Origin: Cycloclasticus sp.
Lineage (GTDB): Bacteria; Pseudomonadota; Gammaproteobacteria; Methylococcales; Cycloclasticaceae
Direction: 5' to 3'
DNA length: 10,451 nucleotides
Assembly (NCBI GenBank): GCA_019090295.1
Contig: JAHRWG010000326.1
Coordinates: forward strand, 1-10,451
The notes under the pieces were generated by a model. It made no database searches and had not been told where the DNA came from. It saw only the letters and a program-made list of their open reading frames with translations. The stretch's first letter is position 1. Each line of letters starts with the position of its first letter. The translations under genes and the position numbers were made by a program. Of this stretch, positions 6,619 to 10,451 are shown in pieces.

Positions 6619-6841
6619 ATGAGCACTACAATTTCAGAGATTTAAAAAGCCCATGTCCATTATTAAACAAGGCACTGGCGCACCTATTGCCATACTTAAG
6701 TGTAATTAACCATTTTTTCATACTGTTCGTGCCAAAGCATATGAAGAACTGATGGATAAACTTGAGGATATTGAACTGGCAAAGCTCGTCAACAACCGCT
6801 TAGACCAAGCCGCCACTAAAGTCGGTATCAATGACTGTTAG
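6619..6841 (+). pseudogene. Decayed Phd/YefM-type antitoxin gene
   Basis: From ATG 6619 the sequence reads MSTTISE. One extra base near 6637-6641 then shifts the frame, which continues as FKKPMSIIKQGTGAPIAIL, CN, a TAA at 6707-6709, then PFFHTVRAKAYEELMDKLED and IELAKLVNNRLDQAATKVGI, ending NDC and TAG 6839-6841. The pattern ISEFKKxPMxxIKQGxGxPIAIL, then FYxVPAKAYEELMDKLEDIEL, is that of small Phd/YefM (StbD-like) antitoxins of about 75 residues. These repress their own operon through an N-terminal DNA-binding fold and neutralise a RelE/ParE-type toxin with the C-terminal tail. A frameshift and a stop make it a pseudogene. The reading strand is opposite to all neighbouring genes. No intact toxin follows. 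Confidence 0.8.
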
Positions 6842-7057
6842 CCTTGAGTTTTAGACCACAAAAAAAGAATAGGACCATATTTATAAAGCGGCCATAAAAC
6901 GAATTCAATCTCTTGTTTGTCTGGCAGACATTTTTAATGCCTAATGCAATTTCCCCACAACCATATTTTATACTTTAGCGGTGTTTGTTGGGTTTCCTAC
7001 ACCTGCCCACTCTGTGGTTGCGCACCGTATATGGTTATCTTACAACCCTGGAATTCT
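6842..7057. other. Gap between the antitoxin fossil and the flgL end
   Basis: No gene is supported here. Where a RelE/ParE-like toxin would be expected (plus strand, from 6843) the frame reads LEF, stop, TTKKE, stop, DHIYKAAIKRIQS and stops again at about 6940. This only faintly recalls a RelE start. A short palindrome GTCTGGCAGAC (about 6919-6929) and ordinary AT-rich sequence make up the rest. No clear rho-independent terminator for flgL was found. Confidence 0.5.
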
Positions 7058-8284
7058 TTATAAATGATTAAACAGGGACAAGCCCTGTACTTTTACAAAG
7101 GCTTGCTGCGCGGCTTGTAAGGACACTAATTGCAAGTTAAAGCGGCTGATGGCCTCGGCGATATCTAGGTCTTCTATTTGTGATTTGGTTGAGTGGACAT
7201 TTAAAATAAAACTCGCATTTGCATCTTTTTGGCTGTCTAATACATTTAACCGTGCTCCCACTTGTGACCGCACATCTAGAATACGGCCTAATGCAGTATC
7301 TAGCTGATCGAGGTGATCATATAGGGGAATAGAAATAGCTTGAGTAACGGTAATATCGCCTGCAGTACCATCGGTAAAGCTTAAGGTGTCTTCACCTTCG
7401 GTCGTTGAGGTGAGTAATAATTGATTGCTAGCTCCACCAGCAGTCACGGTGCTTCCTGTGTTTATAGCTGCTCTTAGTTTCGTCACGGCATCATCTAGCG
7501 TGCCAGTTGAGTCAATATCAACATTCGTGCCCGCTACCCCATCACCTGCGGTATCAAATTCATAAATAATCCCATTAACGGTCAACGTCTCTCCATCTGC
7601 CGGCACGGCTGAGAACGTTAATAATGCCTCTTCTGCCGCGGGTCTATCAGTGCTCAAGTCATAGGCCAAGTCATAAACGGTGGCAAATATGCTTTCTGCT
7701 TGTCCATCTTTATTCTTTAGGTCAAAAAATATTTCAGCGCCTGAGTTGCCGTCGGTAATGGTTCTATTTTCTCCAATATTCAAGTAGCGTTCACCTTGGT
7801 CACCATTAAAGGCAAATACACCTGTTTGCGAGCTGCCGCTAAACGGTTCTGTTTGTGACTTAAACCCTGCGTATAAATAGTCACCATTACCATCACGGCT
7901 ATTGGCTAAGGAGACCAGCTCATCCACCCGTGCAAATATTTCGATGGCAATGGATTCTTTATCACTCGCCGAATTAGTATCATTAAAACCTTGCACAGCA
8001 AGTTCACGTACGCGTTGTAAACTATTGGTAACGCTTTGTAAGGTGCTATCTGATAGCGATAAACGACTTTCTGCAAAATCAATATTGCTTTGGAATTTAT
8101 TTAAGCGGCTCAGCGATTCACCCAAATCTAATAAACGTACTGAGCCTGCTGGGTCATCCGAGGGCGCCAAAATCCGTTTACCCGATGAAATTTGTAATTG
8201 GGTATTATTCACTTCGTTTTGCTGCAACAAAATACTGTTAATACCTAGTTGTTGCGCCAAACTGGTTGATAGTCTATTGATCAT
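7058..8284 (-). CDS. flgL: FlgL, hook-filament junction protein (HAP3)
   Basis: FlgL forms the second ring joining hook to filament and is a flagellin-like protein exported by the flagellar type III system. The N-terminal helices carry the family phrases QISSGKRILAPSDDPAGSVR (31-50) and LQRVRELAVQG (89-99). The C-terminal pair is LGRILDVRSQVGARLNVLD (332-350) and SQIEDLDIAEAISRFNLQL (368-386), then QAFVKVQGLSLFNHL. At 408 residues it is about 90 longer than E. coli FlgL (317). The excess maps to about 221-316 (bases 7337-7624), a beta-rich Thr/Gly/Asp segment placed at the hinge between two helices. No cysteine is present. The ATG 8284-8282 overlaps the flgK TAA by one base (TAATG), and AGGAG (8299-8295) lies in the end of flgK, so translation is coupled to flgK. 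Confidence 0.95.
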   Translation of the reverse strand: MINRLSTSLAQQLGINSILLQQNEVNNTQLQISSGKRILAPSDDPAGSVRLLDLGESLSRLNKFQSNIDFAESRLSLSDSTLQSVTNSLQRVRELAVQGFNDTNSASDKESIAIEIFARVDELVSLANSRDGNGDYLYAGFKSQTEPFSGSSQTGVFAFNGDQGERYLNIGENRTITDGNSGAEIFFDLKNKDGQAESIFATVYDLAYDLSTDRPAAEEALLTFSAVPADGETLTVNGIIYEFDTAGDGVAGTNVDIDSTGTLDDAVTKLRAAINTGSTVTAGGASNQLLLTSTTEGEDTLSFTDGTAGDITVTQAISIPLYDHLDQLDTALGRILDVRSQVGARLNVLDSQKDANASFILNVHSTKSQIEDLDIAEAISRFNLQLVSLQAAQQAFVKVQGLSLFNHL

Positions 8285-10188
8285 TATCTGAATGCTCCTA
8301 GTAAGGTATCAAAAATTGACCTCGAGGTGAGTATCACCTGACTGGCGGCCTGATAGGCTTGTTGAAAGCGTAACAAGTTGGCGGCTTCTTCATCTAAATT
8401 AACCCCACTAACACTGTCTCTTGAGGCGATGCTTTGGTTTAACAAACCACGTTGAGCATTGCCATTAGCTTGTGCCGCTTGGGTTCGCCTGCCCACATCG
8501 GCAACAATAGAACCATATGTGTCTTTAAACGATGATGTTCCCCCATTCAAGGTGAGTTTTGTCTGTAAGTCACCTAATAGGTTTGCATTTCGGTTATCCC
8601 CCACGCCTCCGGCATTAGTGGCTAATACAATCGTATCACCCATCGATGGGTTGCCTGTTAATGTGAAATTAATCGTGCCATAGTTGGGTGCTGCGAGGGT
8701 GTAATTATCTCCCCCAACATTGGTTGGTACTACACTACCCACAAGGTCTGACCCTGTGGCTACATAGTTAGTTCCATTAAAACTTAGGGTGATATTGGAG
8801 GTTGGCAAGGTCGACGTTTCCAAATTACTGACGGATATATTCGCTATATCTCCACTACCTGTATTGGCTGGGGTAACGTTACTGACCAAGGGTCCGGCGG
8901 CAGCAATTTCCCGAGGATCGGTAATCGCTAGGCTTATTTCCCCAGCGGTATCACGCGTTGGCCGGATGCGATAACTTTCGCCATTGCTTAAGGTGCTAAC
9001 ATCAAATATTAAACCGTCCACGGTAACTGAGCCTGAGCCTGGGAAGGCTGCAGGGCCTGTGACTGTGTTATCCGATAAGCGCGTTATTGTATAGTTACCG
9101 CCAGTGGTGGTTAAACTGTAATCACTGGTCGTCAGATCCGTGGCACTGGCATAGGTCACGCCTAATGAACTGCCACTTAAATTGACAACATTGACTGACG
9201 GGGCACTAAAGAAATCAAGCCCTTGCGCTCCGTTCAAATCTAAGCCACCTTTGTGCTGCTCATTCACTGTCAACGACATGGCCACCGCTATTTGCCCCAA
9301 AGTGCCTATCGCAGGGTCCAAAACCTCGTCCCGAAAACGAAGAATCCCTCCCATTTCGCCACCATTCATAAATTGAGTAACCGTTAAATCACCGTTAGGC
9401 TGCTCCAAGACGACATCCATAGCACTGGCATCAAACCCTTGTGCTTGCAGACCTAACGTATTGACATTCGTATTTAACACTAAGGCTTGACCACTGCCAA
9501 TAAAGACATTCATTGCACCATTGTCTTGTACATTGGTGCTTACACTCACTTTTTCGGATAGTTGATCGACTAATAAATCACGCTGATCCAATAAATCATT
9601 GGGTAAATTGCCACCACCTACGCCTGTCGCCGTTATAATTTTTTCATTGAGGCTCGCAATATTTTTTGCCAATTCATTAATATCCAGCACAGTGTCATTC
9701 AAACTACCATTAACCTGTGCGGTCACATCATCAAACAAACGGTCTAAAGTGCCAAACCTATTCTCTATCACCTCTCCCTCGGTTAATAAAGCCTGCCTTG
9801 CAGGTACTGATGTTGGGTCATCTACCACGGTTTGCAGCGCTGTAAAAAAGCTTTCTAAGGCACCACTTAAACCCACATTTTCATCGGCTAATGCACCGTC
9901 GACTCGGGTAGATAAATCATAATAGGTATCCAGTTCGGCGGTGGCCGAGGAACTACTCCGAAATTGATCTGCAATAAAGTTATCGTATGCACGAGTGACC
10001 GTGCTGGTCTGCACCCCCGCACCCACATAACCGGCACTCGTTAGTTGCGCTGGGCGTGAGTCAATTTCAACCGACTGACGACTGTAGCCTGTGGTATCTA
10101 CATTGGCGATGTTATGCCCCGTGGTGTCTAAAGCATTACGGTAGGTCGATAAGGCCGATAAGCCTGTTAATAATAAGTCACCAGCCAT
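8284..10188 (-). CDS. flgK: FlgK, hook-filament junction protein (HAP1)
   Basis: FlgK makes the first junction ring on the distal end of the hook. The 634-residue protein opens with the flagellar rod/hook motif (LLLTGLSALSTYRNALDTTG, then HNIANVDTTGYSRQ, residues 5-38). It continues with the helical D1 typical of FlgK (about 85-215, with LESFFTALQTVVDDP and NDLLDQRDLLVDQLSEKV). The variable outer domains (about 330-530) are beta-rich. It ends with the classic GVNLDEEAANLLRFQQAYQA, then ASQVILTSRSIFDTLLGAFR (595-634). It is longer than E. coli FlgK (547) and within the range of polar-flagellated species. It has no cysteine. The start ATG 10188 is preceded by AGAAGG (10202-10197), eight bases away. 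A FliA-type box lies just after the flgJ stop, and flgL follows with a one-base overlap. Confidence 0.96.
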   Translation of the reverse strand: MAGDLLLTGLSALSTYRNALDTTGHNIANVDTTGYSRQSVEIDSRPAQLTSAGYVGAGVQTSTVTRAYDNFIADQFRSSSSATAELDTYYDLSTRVDGALADENVGLSGALESFFTALQTVVDDPTSVPARQALLTEGEVIENRFGTLDRLFDDVTAQVNGSLNDTVLDINELAKNIASLNEKIITATGVGGGNLPNDLLDQRDLLVDQLSEKVSVSTNVQDNGAMNVFIGSGQALVLNTNVNTLGLQAQGFDASAMDVVLEQPNGDLTVTQFMNGGEMGGILRFRDEVLDPAIGTLGQIAVAMSLTVNEQHKGGLDLNGAQGLDFFSAPSVNVVNLSGSSLGVTYASATDLTTSDYSLTTTGGNYTITRLSDNTVTGPAAFPGSGSVTVDGLIFDVSTLSNGESYRIRPTRDTAGEISLAITDPREIAAAGPLVSNVTPANTGSGDIANISVSNLETSTLPTSNITLSFNGTNYVATGSDLVGSVVPTNVGGDNYTLAAPNYGTINFTLTGNPSMGDTIVLATNAGGVGDNRNANLLGDLQTKLTLNGGTSSFKDTYGSIVADVGRRTQAAQANGNAQRGLLNQSIASRDSVSGVNLDEEAANLLRFQQAYQAASQVILTSRSIFDTLLGAFR

Positions 10189-10238
10189 ATTTTTTACCTT
10201 CTGATGTTTGCATGTTCATAACCGTATCCATGTCATTG

Positions 10239-10265
10239 TTATCGGCTTAAAGCGCCAAAGCTGAA
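10239..10265 (-). promoter_or_regulatory. Candidate sigma-28 (FliA) promoter of flgKL
   Basis: A perfect GCCGATAA -10 box (10246-10239) lies directly behind the flgJ stop codon, with TTCA (10265-10262) 15 bases upstream in place of TAAA. The 12 bases TTAAGCCGATAA are identical to those of the fliC promoter. The -35 is weak (two of four), so activity is less sure than for fliC. It would let flgKL be boosted late in addition to any readthrough from flgJ, as known for enterobacterial flgKL. Confidence 0.6.
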
Positions 10266-10451
10266 GTTTGTATGACGTTGTTTGCCGTTAAAGAACTTAA
10301 TTGTTCTTGCCCTAGTATCGATAATATTTTGTCTGCGTACGCGGGATCAGTAGCATAGCCCGCTTTTTGAAGCTCTGTTACAAACCCTTCATTTGAACCT
10401 GCCATGTCTAGCACTTGTTGGTACCGAGGGTTTTGCTGAAGGAATTCCACG
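10247..10451 (-). CDS. flgJ: FlgJ, C-terminal end (peptidoglycan hydrolase domain)
   Basis: Only the last 67 complete codons are inside the window; the gene continues beyond its right edge. The visible part reads EFLQQNPRYQQVLDMAG, then FVTELQKAGYATDPAYADKI. This is the characteristic end of the glucosaminidase-type muramidase domain found in dual-domain FlgJ of beta/gammaproteobacteria (compare NNPRY and AGYATDPHYA in E. coli). The full protein caps the growing rod and cuts a hole in periplasmic peptidoglycan; the catalytic residues lie outside this window. The GTG near the edge is an internal valine codon, not a start. The TAA stop (10249-10247) abuts the -10 box of the flgKL promoter. Confidence 0.88.
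   Translation of the reverse strand, partial: VEFLQQNPRYQQVLDMAGSNEGFVTELQKAGYATDPAYADKILSILGQEQLSSLTANNVIQTSALAL

Noticed and set aside
6836..6843. TGTTAGCC after the antitoxin fossil, considered as an integron attC core because antitoxins are often cassette-borne.
   Set aside because: It does not fit the GTTRRRY core consensus, and no paired site or attC-like palindrome was found.
10154..10161. GCCGATAA on the plus strand near the flgK start.
   Set aside because: It is explained by codons for the conserved LSALS segment; there is no -35 box, and no plus-strand gene follows.
10211..10225. A GG-N10-GC spacing upstream of flgK, a possible sigma-54 site.
   Set aside because: The -24 element is poor (CGGTTA), and the predicted transcript would start on top of the flgK ribosome binding site.

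Overview
The window comes from a gammaproteobacterium with moderately AT-rich DNA (organism inferred from gene order and protein resemblance; a marine polar-flagellated genus is plausible, but I cannot name it). Almost everything is a late flagellar gene cluster on the minus strand, read from the right edge to the left: flgJ (3' end only), flgK, flgL, a 1.2-kb gap, fliC, flaG, fliD, fliS and a fliT-like gene. A glutathione reductase gene (gor, 5' end cut off) enters from the left on the plus strand and converges on fliT.

The right-hand block (7058-10451) builds the hook-filament junction. FlgJ matures the rod and opens peptidoglycan, and FlgK and FlgL form the two adaptor rings. The flgK stop and flgL start share one base. 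A FliA (sigma-28) type -10 box follows the flgJ stop codon directly. The left-hand block (1702-5834) makes the filament: flagellin FliC, FlaG, the cap FliD, the flagellin chaperone FliS and a FliT-family chaperone. fliC has a consensus FliA promoter (TAAA-N15-GCCGATAA) and a hairpin terminator. A GG-N10-GC element between flaG and fliD looks like a sigma-54 promoter. This suggests that the export chaperones and cap can be expressed separately from the flagellin itself.

The flgL-fliC gap (5835-7057) is a small gene graveyard. Behind the fliC promoter lies a decayed C-terminal half of an IS110-family transposase (minus strand, about 6036-6600), recognisable only after joining three reading frames. 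Beside it, on the plus strand (6619-6841), is a decayed Phd/YefM-type antitoxin with one frameshift and one stop. No intact toxin is visible. The region 1286-1701 between gor and fliT holds two hairpins and no gene I can support.

I found no new multi-gene system. The most useful second looks are the two fossils, the hairpin that encloses the fliS stop and the fliT GTG start, the putative sigma-54 promoter, and an extra beta-rich module inserted in FlgL.
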